A DNA stretch of 29,862 nucleotides from Phaeoceros laevis (Eukaryota > Anthocerotophyta > Anthocerotopsida > Notothyladales): the NCBI GenBank assembly GCA_049999765.1, contig JBNGIQ010008737.1:1-29862 (forward strand). The letters are read 5' to 3'. The notes under the pieces were generated by a model, which saw only the letters and a program-made list of their open reading frames with translations, ran no database searches and had not been told where the DNA came from. The position numbers and the translations under genes were made by a program. Below are positions 1-10,925 of this stretch, piece by piece (within the stretch, counting starts at the first letter, position 1; every line of letters begins with the position of its first letter).

Positions 1-738
1 TGCATTAGGAGTCGCACTGGCCAGATTAGGCGTCGTGGCAGAAACCTTCATGGCAGACGTAATCTGGCACTATTATCAATAAACGACATGCCGAGACGTA
101 GGCATCGAGGTGCAAACATGCATGCTGATCCAGTTCTTGCGCAACCTAGTGCTCAAGTCGCTGCGAGCAATCACGCGATACTCGAAGGGGTTGCGGAGCA
201 TCGTCATTTGATAGAATACTTTTTGGCAAATGCGCCGAAGCCTACTGCTGCGTCTTGCATAGACACAACCTGCACACAGAAATAATCAGGCACTAGAGAT
301 CCACTGTCCCACTTGAAATAGGAAGTCCGAGAAAAACTTGAAAGAGCACGTCAAATTTCAAACGCATCCTCTAAGAGACTCACAGATAGAGGGTCATCTT
401 TGTGTTTTGAGTGTGCTGCTTCGTATGACTCTTTTCCTTCACCAAGTGATCAGCTTCTAGTCGAACTGTATAATCTCATTAAGTCAGTAGGCTGTAGGAC
501 TAGAGATTAATTGCGTGATCTGACTGATAGAGTCATTGCAACTAGTAGAAAGGTCGAAGTCCTTGCTGCACGCATCGAGTCTTGTGGTACTTTTTCACAA
601 TCTCCTGCTTCAAAGTCTTGCCGTAGACCAAGACCCAGACAAGGAACATACAGATCCTTTGTGACACAACATGCTTCAAGCAAGAACTCAAGCCATGGGC
701 AACATTTTGCCAGCAGAAGGACTGCTTACCAGTTCTGA
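1..738 (+). pseudogene. E1 extra ORF upstream of gag (basic, CxxC, coiled coil), decayed
   Basis: Frame 1 is open from the first base to a TAA at 283, and continues readably to 738 with further stops only at about 337 and 508. The N-terminal part is very arginine-rich. A Cys pair (CFEC) lies at 403-414. A charged heptad-like helix follows at about 511-580, then a basic tail ends 16 bp before the gag ATG. I recognise no family. The same order (basic start, Cys pair, C-terminal helix) is seen in the ORF ahead of gag in E2, so it is probably a retained part of this retrotransposon lineage, not random open frame. A 5' part of gag is the main alternative. Confidence 0.45.
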
Positions 739-754
739 TATTTGAGGTTCTCGG

Positions 755-1969
755 ATGTCACATCCAGGACGTGGCTCCTATAACGCACAAGGCCGCGGTA
801 CTGGACGTGGAACTGGTGCTGGCAGAGGAGGAATTGGTGCTCACTTGCCTGAAGATCCCCTTGGTATTTCTGGTAATCCACCGCCAAGGCGCAGCGGGCC
901 ACGCACTCGAGCACAAAACCTTCAAGCCCAGCAAGCCCAAGCCACAAGGGCAACCTTGTTAGCACATGCGTTAAGAGCTTCCTTAGCGTCACAAGCTATT
1001 CACAATATGGCTCAAGATGTAGTCACCAATAATAGAACGGTGAACAACATGAAGATTGACTTCAAGGAGAAGGACAAGTTTAGTGGTACACAATATGACA
1101 TTTGGGCCCTTCGTGTACAAACCATCCTTAAGGAGCATGATTTATGGCCTGTTGTTACTGGGACTGAGGTCAAACCAGTAGTTGCAACAGGTGCTACACA
1201 AGCAGTAGTTGATGCTTGGGTAAAACGAGATTTGCGAGCATTAGGCATCATTCAGTCAACTCTAGATGGCTCCATGATGCACCATACACAGGATGCTGAC
1301 ACAACCAAGGATGTATGGGATTCTCTATCGCAGATCTACAGAGTCACAAATGGCTCATCAATGGTATGTGCAACTATAGCATTCTACAACCTCAAAATGC
1401 GGGAAAATGAGTCAGTTGAACAACATGTCATTAAATTTAGGACATTGAGGTCCAAACTTACGTCTAGTGGCACGACAACCACTGAGATGAATGCAGCAAT
1501 AGCTTTACTCCTGTTGCTACCTGATAGCTATAGGACTTTCGTCAGTAATCACTCTACACATTTGAGAAATATCTCTCAAGCTACCCCTGCAGGTCAAGCA
1601 CCTGCAGTTGCACTGTCAGACACGATAGGTGCCCTCCTTGAGGAGGATTCCACTAGAATGTCTAGCAGGACTGGTACCTCCTCCAGAGGAGAGCCCTCAA
1701 ACAGAGCCTTGTATGCAAACAAGGGCCCTAAGAGGCAACCATGACGTCAGCCTGGTCAAGGACAGTACAGTGCAAATACGAGCAATAACAATAGATGAAG
1801 GCCCAATTCATCTGCTACTGCTAAGAAGAAAGGCACCTGTAACTGGTGCCTCATACCTGGACACTGGGAAGCGGATTGCCGCAAGAAAAAGGCAAATGAG
1901 CCTCGCCGTATAGCACCACCTGAAAGCAATGTAGCAGTACGGAAATCTCCAACTCTTCTTGCTATTTAT
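755..1969 (+). pseudogene. gag: E1 gag: UBN2-type capsid region and CCHC zinc knuckle
   Basis: The ATG at 755 opens 329 codons to a TGA at 1742. A glycine/arginine-rich start is followed by the typical copia gag motif DFKEKDKFSGTQYDIW (about 1057-1104) and a helical capsid region. Past two in-frame TGA codons (1742, 1796) the same frame carries a zinc knuckle, CNWCLIPGHWEADC (1838-1879, CX2CX4HX4C), which binds element RNA in live relatives. Both stops could come from CGA by C-to-T decay. The reading frame then runs into protease. Gag would form the virus-like particle in the cytoplasm; this copy is broken. Confidence 0.85.
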
Positions 1970-4900
1970 ATGGTGTCTACACCCCAATTCCGGCATGCTT
2001 GGTACTTGGATTCAGGTGCCTCGTCTCATATATGCCATACACAATCGGCCTTCTCTTCCTACAGAAAGGAATCGAGAGGTCAGATTGTCTCATTAGGGGA
2101 TGACCATGGTCTACCTATCGTTGGCATTGGTTCAGTACCTGTACTACTTACCAGCGGGGCCACCATTGATTTAGTCGAGGTTCTTCATGTTCCAACCATG
2201 GTAAAGAATCTGGTCTCTGTATATCTTCTGGATACCCAACACATGCTAAGTACATCATTTACTGGTGGTGAATGCCATGTTACTGACCAGTAGGCCAATG
2301 GCAATATTGTAGCCATAGGCACTCCCACTCATAACCTTTATCAGTTGGACATCCAGTACAAGTTATGCAGCCCAACAGTCAATCTGACCCAAACACAAGT
2401 GGCAGAAAGGGACATCATGTTGTGGCATTGTCGGTTAGGCCACACCAACTTTGACAAGCTAAAGTGAATGGTAAGCAGCAATGCTCTTTACCGTGAAAAA
2501 TTTATGCTGAAGTTTGCCGACAAACAATTTTGTGAGGCATGTGTCTTCGGCAAGCATCATTGAGCCCCGTATAAGGACGTCAATCCTATGAGGGCCACTA
2601 AGGTGCTAGAGCTTGTTCACTCGGATATATGCAGCCTTATGTTCACAGTATCTTTTGGAGGTGCACGATATTTCTTGTCTTTTATAGACGATTGGAGCCG
2701 TTATATTGTGGTGTACCTGATTAAACAAAAGAGTCAGGCTCTGGAATGCTTTGAAGAGTATGTTACATATGCTGAAAGACATACTGGCGGCTTGCTTAAG
2801 ATTCTAAGGAGTGATAATGGCAGGGAATATACCTCAGATGCCTTTGTTGCGTTTTGTAAAAGCCAAGGCATTGCCTGCCAGTTGACTACTCCATATACCT
2901 CTTCTCAGAACCCTATTGCTGAGATTAGTAATCGGCACATTCAGGAACAAGCTAAAGCTATGCTCAAACAAGCTGGCTTGTCACGAGGCTACTGGGCCGA
3001 GGCCGTATCTGCTGCAGCTTATATACGTAACAGACTTCCTACCAGTGTGTTTCCAGATGCCACCCCTTATGAGCGCTGGACCAGATACAAACCTCGCATC
3101 AACCATCTTCGCATTTTTGGGTCACCTGCCTATGTCCACTTATCCAAAGACCAGCGGGTGAAGCTTGATTATAAAGCGAGGAAGTTTGTATTCATAGGCT
3201 ATACAGAAGGAATAAAAAGGATATAAGCTGTTCGACCCCGATACCAGGGCTGTCACACACTCTCGGAGTGTCATTTTTAATGAACAGCTGTTACCGACCT
3301 TCCCTTTAGCTCCGTTGCAGCCGGTCAGTGAGGACGAGCCTTCATCAAGTGAATCTGGTTTTGACTCCCCTGAACCGGCAACCGTCATGTCTACCCCTCC
3401 TCTAGCAGTCCAATTGTCTTCAGCTGTACCTACAGCACCACATGCACCTGTCAGTGTATTTCCTGACGATGACGGAGTTCCTGGAACAGAGGAATATAGC
3501 ACTGCTAATGATGGTATTTCTCCGGAGCATGCAGCTACCTTGGATGATGAACATGAACCTGAAGCTGACTCAAAACCTGAGGTGGAGCAGCCGTCCTCTA
3601 TGCTCAATTCGAGTAATGAACACCATGAGGAACCTGCTCAGCCACGAAGGAGTTCTCGCTATCACACAGCTTCTCCAGATGAGTGGATTCACAAGCCATT
3701 AACATATTCATCCTTCCTTGTTCAGGAAGATAGTAACCCCGAGAGTTTGGGCGAGCCACTCTCCTACAAGGAAGCCATAAACTCATCAGAAGCTGCAAAA
3801 TGGAAGGTTGCCATTGATTCCGAATATCAGTCCTTAATAGATAATGGAACGTGGAAGTTGGAAGACTTGCCTCCTGGCAGAAAAGCAGTTAGTTGCAAAT
3901 GGGTATTTAAAAAGAAGCTTGAAGCAAATGGAAGTATTTCCAGATATAAGGCACGGCTTGTGGCTAAGGGCTACAGCCAGGTCGAAGGTCTTGATTATGC
4001 TGAAACTTTCTCTCCAGTGGTAAGAGTTACATCCGTTCGTTCTCTATTTGCAATCGCTGCACAAAGGGATTATGCTATGGAGCATATGGATGTTAAAACT
4101 GCCTTCCTCAATGGTACCCTGGAAGAGACAATATATATGTGTCAGCCAGAGGGATTCGTAGATCCCAAGCACCCGAACAAGGTATGCAAACTTATCAAAA
4201 CCATTTATGGTTTGAAACAGTCACCTCGGGCGTGGTACATTAGAATAGACACATACTAAAAGAAATCAGGGTTCGCACAAAGTGAGTCTGATTCTAATGT
4301 ATATAAAATGGAAGACAACAGTGGAATAGTCTATCTTGCCTTGTATGTGGACGATGCAGTCCTTATTTCAAGCAATCCTAAGCTTATGGCAAAGGTTAAG
4401 GCTATCCTTACCTCGGAATTCTCGATGTCTGACCTTAGCAAGCTTACATGGTTCCTTGGCATCGAGATCATACAGAGTTTTGCTACTCATACCATTTTAA
4501 TACATCAAGCACAGTATATCAGCCAAATTCTTGCTAGATTCCGGATGGTTGACTGTAAGCCAGCACCCACTCCCATGGCAGTGGGAGAGAAACTGAGTAA
4601 GGAGCAATCACCACAAACTGAACAGGAACGGCAGCAAATGGAAAAAGTTCCATACAGACCAGCAGTGTGCTCTCTGATTTACTGTAGGAACTGGACTCGT
4701 CCAAACTTGTCACATTCAGTGGGAGTCACTTCACAGTTCCTTACATGCTATGGCCCTGCACATTGGGCAGCCGTGTAAAGGGTTATGCGATACCTAAAGG
4801 GGACTCCTAAGCTTGGACTTGTGTATAGAAAAAGACCAGAGAACTTACTTCTTACTTGCTTCTCTGATGCTGATTGGGCCACTGATAGCGATACTCGGAA

Positions 4901-5042
4901 GTCCATATCAGCCAATTGTTTGTTGCTTGGAACAAGTGAGTGGGACTCAACAGCCATCTCGTGGTACAGTAAAAAGCAGCAAGTGGTAGCGTTATCATCT
5001 ACCAAAGCTGAGTATGCAGCAACTATCAAAAGACAAACATGA
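1970..5042 (+). pseudogene. pol: E1 pol: protease, integrase, reverse transcriptase, RNase H, broken
   Basis: Protease shows the aspartic motif YLDSGASSHICH (about 2003-2038). The pre-integrase zinc region has LWHCRLGH and CEACVFGKHH. Integrase (2588-3226) keeps its acidic triad in HSDIC, RSDNGREY and IAEISNRH. RT contains KARLVAKGYSQVEGLDY, DVKTAFLNG and the catalytic YVDD at about 4344. RNase H has SDADWA and STKAEY but ends abruptly. Damage: TAG 2291, TGA 2465, TGA 2561, a frameshift in an A-run near 3211-3216, TAA 4257, TAA 4776, TGA 5040. It cannot make a full polyprotein. The core domains are clear, so the assignment is firm; the loss of the RNase H tail looks like a deletion. Confidence 0.9.
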
Positions 5043-5282
5043 CAAATTCTGCAAGGCTATGGGACTAGCAGATAGTCCATAGCAGTCCTGCACTCGGAAG
5101 ATAGGTAAGTAAGCATGTCTGTCATGCAGATCATCCCTTAAAGCGGCGAGTTGGCATCACAGTGGCACATCTGTGCCATGGCTCTGCACATATACGCACC
5201 CAGAAAAGGGTCAATGGGAGCTAGCAGCTAACCAAGTCATCAGCACAAGCGGAAAAGAGGAGCCAACAGGGTGGAAGCTCAC
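5043..5282 (+). other. E1 debris between truncated pol and antisense insert
   Basis: The plus strand carries no readable RNase H tail such as E2 keeps at 16336-16548. On the minus strand it lies immediately after a splice-donor-like GTGAGC (5277-5282) and so may be the start of a captured intron. Nothing else is recognisable. Confidence 0.3.
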
Positions 5283-5565
5283 CATAGCGGAGGATAAGCC
5301 TTCCTTCCTCGGAGAACTCGGAGCCCGCGTACATGAACCTATCCATACAGTTGGGTAACATGCGGAATGGCGCGTCTAGCACCAGCCTCAGGAAACCCTG
5401 CAGCAGCCTCCAGCGGGCATGCGCTGCCTCCAACTTTGCTTCAGCACTGTATAGCTTGGAAAATTCGGCGCAAATAGGACATGGACTGCGGCGGCGGTGC
5501 ACTGCGAGCATGAGGACAGCTGCCAGCAACAACACAAAGCACAGAAACCCTGGTAGCACCTCCAT
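5283..5565 (-). CDS. Antisense first-exon-like ORF inside E1: signal-anchor membrane protein, unknown
   Basis: On the minus strand an ATG in good context (GCGCGCCATGG, start 5565) opens 94 codons. They begin with a hydrophobic segment of about 20 residues (PGFLCFVLLLAAVLMLAV), then a basic HRRRSPCPIC stretch and an amphipathic helical region rich in Ala, Leu and Arg. The frame ends at CTATG|GTGAGC, a strong splice donor. It is GC-rich and unlike the surrounding element. The frame is also open upstream to an ATG at 5682 inside the LTR and downstream to 5221. It looks like the first exon of a host gene carried in antisense between pol and the 3' LTR. I do not recognise the family; a type II signal anchor is inferred from hydrophobicity only. 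Confidence 0.45.
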
Positions 5566-5664
5566 GGCGCGCAGCTGTAGCACGATGGCGCCGACGGCGG
5601 ACAAAAGTGAGAAGACTGAAGCTGGGAGCGTAAGTGCTTGCATGCAAACCTGTCTAAGTGGGAG

Positions 5665-5920
5665 TAGGAAGAACCCGGCCATTTAGGGCACGGTTCGTAA
5701 TAGACAGGGTTTGGTAGATAGTTTATTTAATTATATATTAATTAGGTAAATAGCGGGATATAAAACGCTGGGGCGTTTCATAAGTGCCCTGACGTTTCAT
5801 ACATGGCGGTTGGCCTTCACACCCCTGTGAAGCGACACACCTGTCCATAGACCTGCCTTAAAGGCACATGGCCACACGGCCAATGTATCAATCTTAATCT
5901 ATTACAATTTCTGCTACACA
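5665..5920 (+). repeat. Probable degenerate 3' LTR of E1
   Basis: The purine tract AAGTGGGAG (to 5664) precedes TAGGAAGAA, resembling the E2 junction GTGTGGGAG then TGTTGGAAGA. Both LTRs next contain TTAGGG and AGGGCACG followed by TTCGT. A TATA-like GATATAAAAC lies at 5757-5766 and the segment ends CTGCTACACA at 5920. Only one copy is present in the window, so the ends rest on resemblance to E2 and on element order. Confidence 0.45.
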
Positions 5921-5969
5921 ATCCAAGAATCATTCGCAAGGGCGGATGGCTCACAAGTCACATGACTAG

Positions 5970-6645
5970 TTGCGCTCGGAGGCCGAACACGCACAAATTA
6001 TGGCAGAAATACTGAGGATCCGAAACTGCCTCACTGTGGCCCCAATGCTCCCGGCCGAAAGAATCGTGCCTCCCCGTATTCAACAAGTCTCGACAACGGC
6101 TCCCCACACTCATCTACTTCGAACAACAGCAGCACCAAGTGATACCCTCTTGAGAGGAGAAGAGGCAGGAGCGCTTCTCACAACTCAATGGCAGGTTGCC
6201 CCGGCCCCAACCACGGCCAACACTCAATATGCTCACCCGTCTCAGTCTGACGATCCTACGAAACTGTTATAGGAGGTTTCATCTGCACCCAAAGCAAAGC
6301 GACTTCGGCCCTGCTCCAAACAGATACTAAAAAAATTCGGGAATGACCTGGTGCATTGGAGGACGATGAATCTTCCGATCATCGCCAACGATACGGTGGC
6401 CACCTAGTGTGCCCTCTCAAATATGCTCCGCCAGTTTCTCAAGATTTACAACAAAGCAGCCGAAAAGACATCCCTGGCTGAGGCAAGGGCCATCTGTATT
6501 GAAATTCTAGACAGAGACGCCCATACGGGGGATAGGACACAGGACTCGGAGTAGACCTCCCCTCGAATTGAGAGTAGAAGTGTTGTACAAACTGACCTGA
6601 CGACTTTTATGGCTTGTGAGGCAAAATTTCCCATTTATCAAATGT
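5970..6645 (+). pseudogene. Decayed ORF1/gag-like relic
   Basis: One frame stays readable across about 670 bases with stops only at about 6270, 6396 and 6549. It begins with a short helical charged segment (SEAEHAQIMAEILRIRN), then a proline/threonine-rich linker, then a Lys/Arg-rich block followed by an alpha-helical stretch (LRQFLKIYNKAAEKTSLAEA). A second helix-plus-linker relic lies at 9769-10390. This suggests structural protein of a retroelement, but no family motif is visible and the call is weak. Confidence 0.3.
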
Positions 6646-7588
6646 CTTTCTGCAAAGTTTTTCTTATTACATTAGGAAGGTACCCGTCTACAAGTCCCTT
6701 TATCACAGCTAAGCTACGGTCATTCTAGCACAACCTGACACACTCTGCGAAAAGGACGAATCCCACTCTTCAAATTGGTATACTCACCCGACACACAGGT
6801 TTTGTCTGTGCTCAGACAAGCGGCAACCCGCCCCTCCATAAAAACCACATCCTACAAAAGCCAACTTTTGGCCTAGAAGACCATAGCCACAGGTCAACTA
6901 ACTCTGAAATTTCTCCAAAATGCATAAAACAGTTTTGTCTTTGTCTGCTACGATGGTGGAGGACCCACAAGGCCTCCTGACGAAGGTCTCTCCCAAAACA
7001 TCAATATGTCGTCGGCAAACAACACCACCTTCAGTCCGCCCTACAATTCAGCCAGAACCAAGGACACTTTATCAGAGCATGCGCAGGAGCCAGGATAATA
7101 TCAGGTTCAAGGGGGAGGCGGCCATACGACACATAATGCGCATCAAAAGGAATCAAGGGCGGCTTCCACACACGCACTTGGAAGTGAATCCGTGATGGGA
7201 GGTTCCGCAGTACCGTGACTCTCCACAATGAGACCTTAAAACCAGGCAGTCTCTCTCTCCCCTCTCCCCTCACACGGACCAGCACACACCAAGGGTCTAA
7301 ATCATGTGGGTAGGTTAGTCATCAGAGCTATTATAACCTTCACCATCACGGAAGGTGTCCAAACTGACTAAGACAACTCGCCGGTTAAGCTCCCAGCTCT
7401 AGGGTACTGACAGTTCGACAAGGGGGGATAAAAGGCACAGTAGTGAGTTGCTCATTCTCAGATACGCGATCCTCTGCAAAATCACCTGACCTCCCACCAC
7501 CAGCTCATGGTATTGGTAGACGCATGGGTAGATGCCCCAAGAACCTCTGGGCAGTGGCAATGGGTCGCCATCCGGGGTTGTATAGGTC
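6646..7588 (+). other. Decayed transposon-like sequence without a recognisable gene
   Basis: Only short frames on both strands. No reverse transcriptase motif (YxDD or FADD context) was found by eye. By position it may be the eroded middle of the element whose RNase H lies next to it. Confidence 0.3.
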
Positions 7589-8290
7589 ATGCATCAGGCG
7601 AAACTTGAAGTCCAGGGGTATCCCAGTTGTGCCCATCAGTCCTTCGACACAGTAAAGGAATCCATCCAGTGGACAGAGCTTCAGCTAGGGAGAGGCCACC
7701 GCCTCCCTCTCATCGACGATACCTCCCTGGTAGCGCTTGAAACACCTTTTTTACCAGTCAGACTCCGGTTTGTGGGCAAAGCGACACAGAACCAGGGCAA
7801 AGGGGGCGCCGCTGCAATGGTCCTCTCCATGGCAGGCGAGGTTCTTAATACGGTCCTGATTGGACTACCAGAATGCGGGGAGTAGGAAGCGACACTAAGG
7901 GCACTCATTGCTGGGCTCAATCTGGCCATCTTTCACGACCACCACCACATTCTCGTCGAATCTCACGCCTCCTCCCTGGTGACCCAGATAAAACAAGCGG
8001 CACACCTTCTCCCCCCCGTACCTCCTCTCTCTTATACAACTCCGCATTGTTACAGGTTCTGGACATCAACTGCGTAATGATCTCACCTCCTAACCTGTGA
8101 ATGGATGCGTATAATCTGCAGATGATGCACACCGGTCTCCAGGCAAATAGTCACCCTCTACACCGAGAAGTGTGTAAGTTGATCCCATTGTTCGTTGTTT
8201 GTGATTTTTCACACATCGGAGCAGCCACAAACCTGGCAATTCAAGGGGCCGAGGAAGCACGTAGTCGTCCTGCGGAGCCTTTCATTACAC
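7589..8290 (+). pseudogene. Plant-type RNase H domain relic, catalytically dead
   Basis: The translation reads RFVGKATQNQGKGGAAAMVL, then GLPECG, then EATLRALIAGLNLAI and HHHILVES, matching the layout of plant-type RNase H (FDGxxxxNPGxxGAGAV, EAEYxALIAGL, LxVxGDSxLV). After about 90 bases of frame damage, LHREVCKLIPLFVVCDFSHI and TNLAIQGAEEA (8160-8260) fit the C-terminal part of the same domain. The first catalytic Asp (FDG) is Val here and the later Asp of GDS is replaced in ESHASS. The EAEY region is interrupted by TAG at 7882. It is an old relic of a LINE or Ty3/gypsy polyprotein; I cannot tell which, as no RT is left beside it. Confidence 0.6.
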
Positions 8291-8379
8291 TTTTTCCCTA
8301 GGATACACCGGTCTGAAGGTTTACAGAACATATGTGGCCTAATGATTGATTCAGACTGTTGCTTTGAGAGCCCTCGACC

Positions 8380-9310
8380 TCCGCAGATAGGAACATAGGG
8401 CAACCTCGCACTCTACAAATCAGACTCCACGAAGAAGGTCCGCAACTTTTGCTTATAATAGGGTACTGCTGAGCCCCAGTAATCAAGTAGACAACCTGTA
8501 AGAGGGGACCAGGCAGGCTAATAAGAAGGTTGCATACCTGTTTTCATATAGTACAGGTAAACTACTAGAGTAACCTCCATCGCCCTGCCTTAAATCAGGG
8601 CTATCTGATATCGTCGTTTTCACTCTATTTGATACATACCTCTGCCTCTTGGACATGATCAGTCACGCAGAATCCTTTTTGGTCTCAAACAGACTAGCTG
8701 GGTTGTGCAAAGAAGTCTCTTCTGCAGACAACCGCCTTCAAATAGTACAGATCGGTCAATGCTTAGGTGAGCACGGGTCATAAGACACCCCCTTCAAACA
8801 TTGCAGATTGATCAATGTTTAGGACGACAAGGGTATCAACTTGGTTTCGGCAAAATCTATGATCCTCCGGGCATAAGGTCGGCCCTGACTACTGCCTTGG
8901 GGGACCTCGATATCCACAAGTAGGAGTGTAGGGGAACCTCTCATTTTTACATACCCCAACCTTTGCTTCAAAGAGAGTAACACAGAGACCCGAGAAATCG
9001 AGTAGATAACAGGTAAATAGGAGCCCTGGCAGGTTTAAAAATATTACATATCTGACCTCACACAATAAAGATAACCAACTACCGTTAACCTTCTTTGTTT
9101 GCGCTGAGGAAGGGCGGTCCGATAGGGTCGCTTTGACCATTGCTTGATACATAAGTTTTGCTTCCCCGGTTCGCTAAGAAACATAAACACTTTTTTTTTG
9201 CCTCAGTCAAACTATCTGGGTTGTCAAAGGCAATCTCAAGTACAGGCAACTGCTTTCAAACATTACAAACCCATCAATGATTAGGCCAGCAACGGTACCA
9301 ATTTCTTTTC
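8380..9310. repeat. Diverged tandem duplication, unit about 516 bp
   Basis: Landmarks recur at a constant offset: AATCAAGTAGACAACCTGTA (8481) with AATCGAGTAGATAACAGGTA (8997); TTGATACATA at 8629 and 9144; ACTAGCTGGGTTGT (8693) with ACTATCTGGGTTGT (9209); CAACCGCCTTCAAA with CAACTGCTTTCAAA (about 8728 and 9246). A further 60-bp partial duplication sits at about 8731-8830. No coding frame covers it. It could be an old 3' UTR repeat or a relic LTR pair. Confidence 0.55.
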
Positions 9311-9768
9311 CGAGAATTCTTAGAAGAAGTCCTCCAAACCTCGCATTACAAAGCAAAGCTACCCTGCTCAAAATAGTCGGAAGTCACCCGGTTTTAATAT
9401 AGCTCCTCTCACTACCTGCTCAAGCAACGTTTGTGCCTAGTTCGTTTAAGAAAACTCACTCCCTCAAACGTGCAAGACCGTGGAAGTTCATAAATTGAAG
9501 CGGCTAAATTAAACACGGTAAACCAATTGACCACCACGTCTTCTGGGGTAACTAGGAGGCTAAACGGGGGAAAACGCAGATACGCCCAACCCCAACTGCC
9601 TACACACACTACTAACCCGGGTAAGTAGTAGGCGCTGCGGAAACTACAGCCAACAAAGGATACTTAACGCACACGGCCGTCCCAAGCATTTTTTCGGATG
9701 CTTCACCCCTACACCCGTCTTTCTTCCTTTCGTTACCTTCCTAAGGCAGACAAGCGGAGTGCCAGACA
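9311..9768. other. No recognisable gene
   Basis: Short frames only. Pyrimidine-rich runs lie at about 9690-9740. Nothing further could be assigned. Confidence 0.3.
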
Positions 9769-10390
9769 TGCCACAGTCGAAGAAGTTAAAGGCCACTCCG
9801 CCTACCAGGGTCAACCCGGCTCGCGAAAGCAAGGCCACCAGGATTGACTACTATGAGGACGCTACGGTTGACCTTGAGCAACGGGGCCTTTTCTGGGATG
9901 CAGCTATGGACGTTTCACCCCGGCGGCTCTAGGCACGGCAGAAATGCCCTGCCAACCGACGACCAAGCCTGATGAAGAGACAAATATGATAGGACTGCAC
10001 CAGTTGGGCAAAAAAAGGAAGGAACGATCGATCAACACTATGCCGTTCCTATCGACCACTCAGATGGCTCCCGCTCCGGAAGCACCGGCCGAGGTACAAC
10101 TGCAAACGTATCTCCAGCTGCAGGCTGAGGTACTCCGACAGGACACAAAAATCAACCACATGCAAACAGACATTCAGTTTCTCTTAAACCAAGGTGCCCA
10201 ACTTTTCCTCCCTCACTCTTGCTGGTCAAATCCACCTATTGTCTCCGATTGTCAAACACTTTCTCATAGGCCATACTGCTTTCTGGGGTGGCAGCGCGGA
10301 ATCCTCCACCACCTGGCTTACTCGCACACCAGCAGGGCTCTAGGCAATACAGAGAAATTCAAGAGCTCACAGCCATGCGAGGAAGAATAG
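9769..10390 (+). pseudogene. Second decayed ORF1/gag-like relic, upstream of E2
   Basis: An ATG at 9769 starts a Lys/Arg-rich frame (MPQSKKLKATPPTRVNPARE) followed by an acidic-aromatic segment, ending at a TAG at about 9930. The next frame (9944-10390) carries a long amphipathic helix (LQTYLQLQAEVLRQDTKINH) typical of a coiled coil, then frame damage and a proline/glutamine-rich stretch in a third frame to about 10560. E2 begins at 10582. It resembles the start of a retroelement structural protein, but no diagnostic motif survives. Confidence 0.3.
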
Positions 10391-10581
10391 ATCATCGCTT
10401 GCAGCAACAAGAGGTGCGATGGGCCAACCCCCAGCGGTCAGGGAACTCTTTCCCCCACCACGGCCCTCGCAAGAGCCCAATTTCTACAGTCAACATCTGC
10501 GGTGGAATCAGACGACAGCCGTACCTCGGAGTCCGGGCTTCCCAAGCTCACAAGGCCATCAGGTTCCTGGTCGGTCGCGAC

Positions 10582-10816
10582 TGTTGGAAGACATACTTCA
10601 GTTAGATAGATAGAGTTAGGGATAGGGCACGTTTCGTGCCCATAAAGTAACTTTAATAAGATAGCAACGGGTGCCGCTGACCTAACCGCTAGGCCAGCGG
10701 ATACTGACGGTTGGAGGCCGGCAGACCTGCACTTACAAGAGGCTGCTGGCTGCGTTTGCAATGTGCGCATACTTTTAATCTATACTACATTGAAGTGTAA
10801 TCTCTGATAATTGACA
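10582..10816 (+). repeat. E2 5' LTR
   Basis: 235 bp, TG...CA ends, matching the copy at 17156-17389. It carries the transcription signals of the element. A local palindrome GGGCACG-TTT-CGTGCCC (10624-10640) is present in both copies and could fold in the RNA. Confidence 0.95.
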
Positions 10817-10829
10817 TGGTATCAGAGCA
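10817..10829 (+). promoter_or_regulatory. E2 primer-binding site, initiator tRNA-Met type
   Basis: TGGTATCAGAGCA begins directly after the 5' LTR. Its first 12 bases are complementary to the 3' end of plant initiator tRNA-Met, the usual primer for copia minus-strand DNA synthesis. Confidence 0.95.
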
Positions 10830-10925
10830 GGCGATCTCCACGCTGATGCGCCAGCAATTCTGATGAGGAGACAAAGGGCGCCACTGCTGCTGGCTGCGTT
10901 ATTGCTGTCGCTTGTGGCTGTTTGA

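Larger units (their letters stand above)
1..5920 (+). mobile_element. Ty1/copia LTR retrotransposon E1, decayed, 5' end outside window
   Basis: Order on the plus strand is pre-gag ORF, gag, zinc knuckle, protease, integrase, reverse transcriptase, RNase H. Integrase before RT is the diagnostic Ty1/copia order. No 5' LTR or primer-binding site is visible, so the element starts upstream of the window. In-frame stops and one frameshift interrupt gag-pol, and RNase H is cut short at about 5042. An antisense exon-like stretch (5283-5565) and a degenerate LTR follow. It is related to E2 at 10582 (same gag start motif, same domain order, same kind of extra ORFs) but much older. Confidence in class is high; the exact 3' boundary is approximate. 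Confidence 0.9.

Noticed and set aside
1-87. 5' LTR of E1 at the window start
   Set aside because: The first 87 bases are open in the same frame as the pre-gag ORF, and no match to the 5665-5920 LTR or a primer-binding site is seen.
3140-3607. 155-codon minus-strand ORF across the integrase-RT linker of E1
   Set aside because: Antisense shadow of the Ser/Pro-rich pol linker; no domain, start context or splice signal.
10817-10829. Possible tRNA gene at TGGTATCAGAGC
   Set aside because: It abuts the LTR and matches only the 3' end of initiator tRNA-Met, so it is a primer-binding site.
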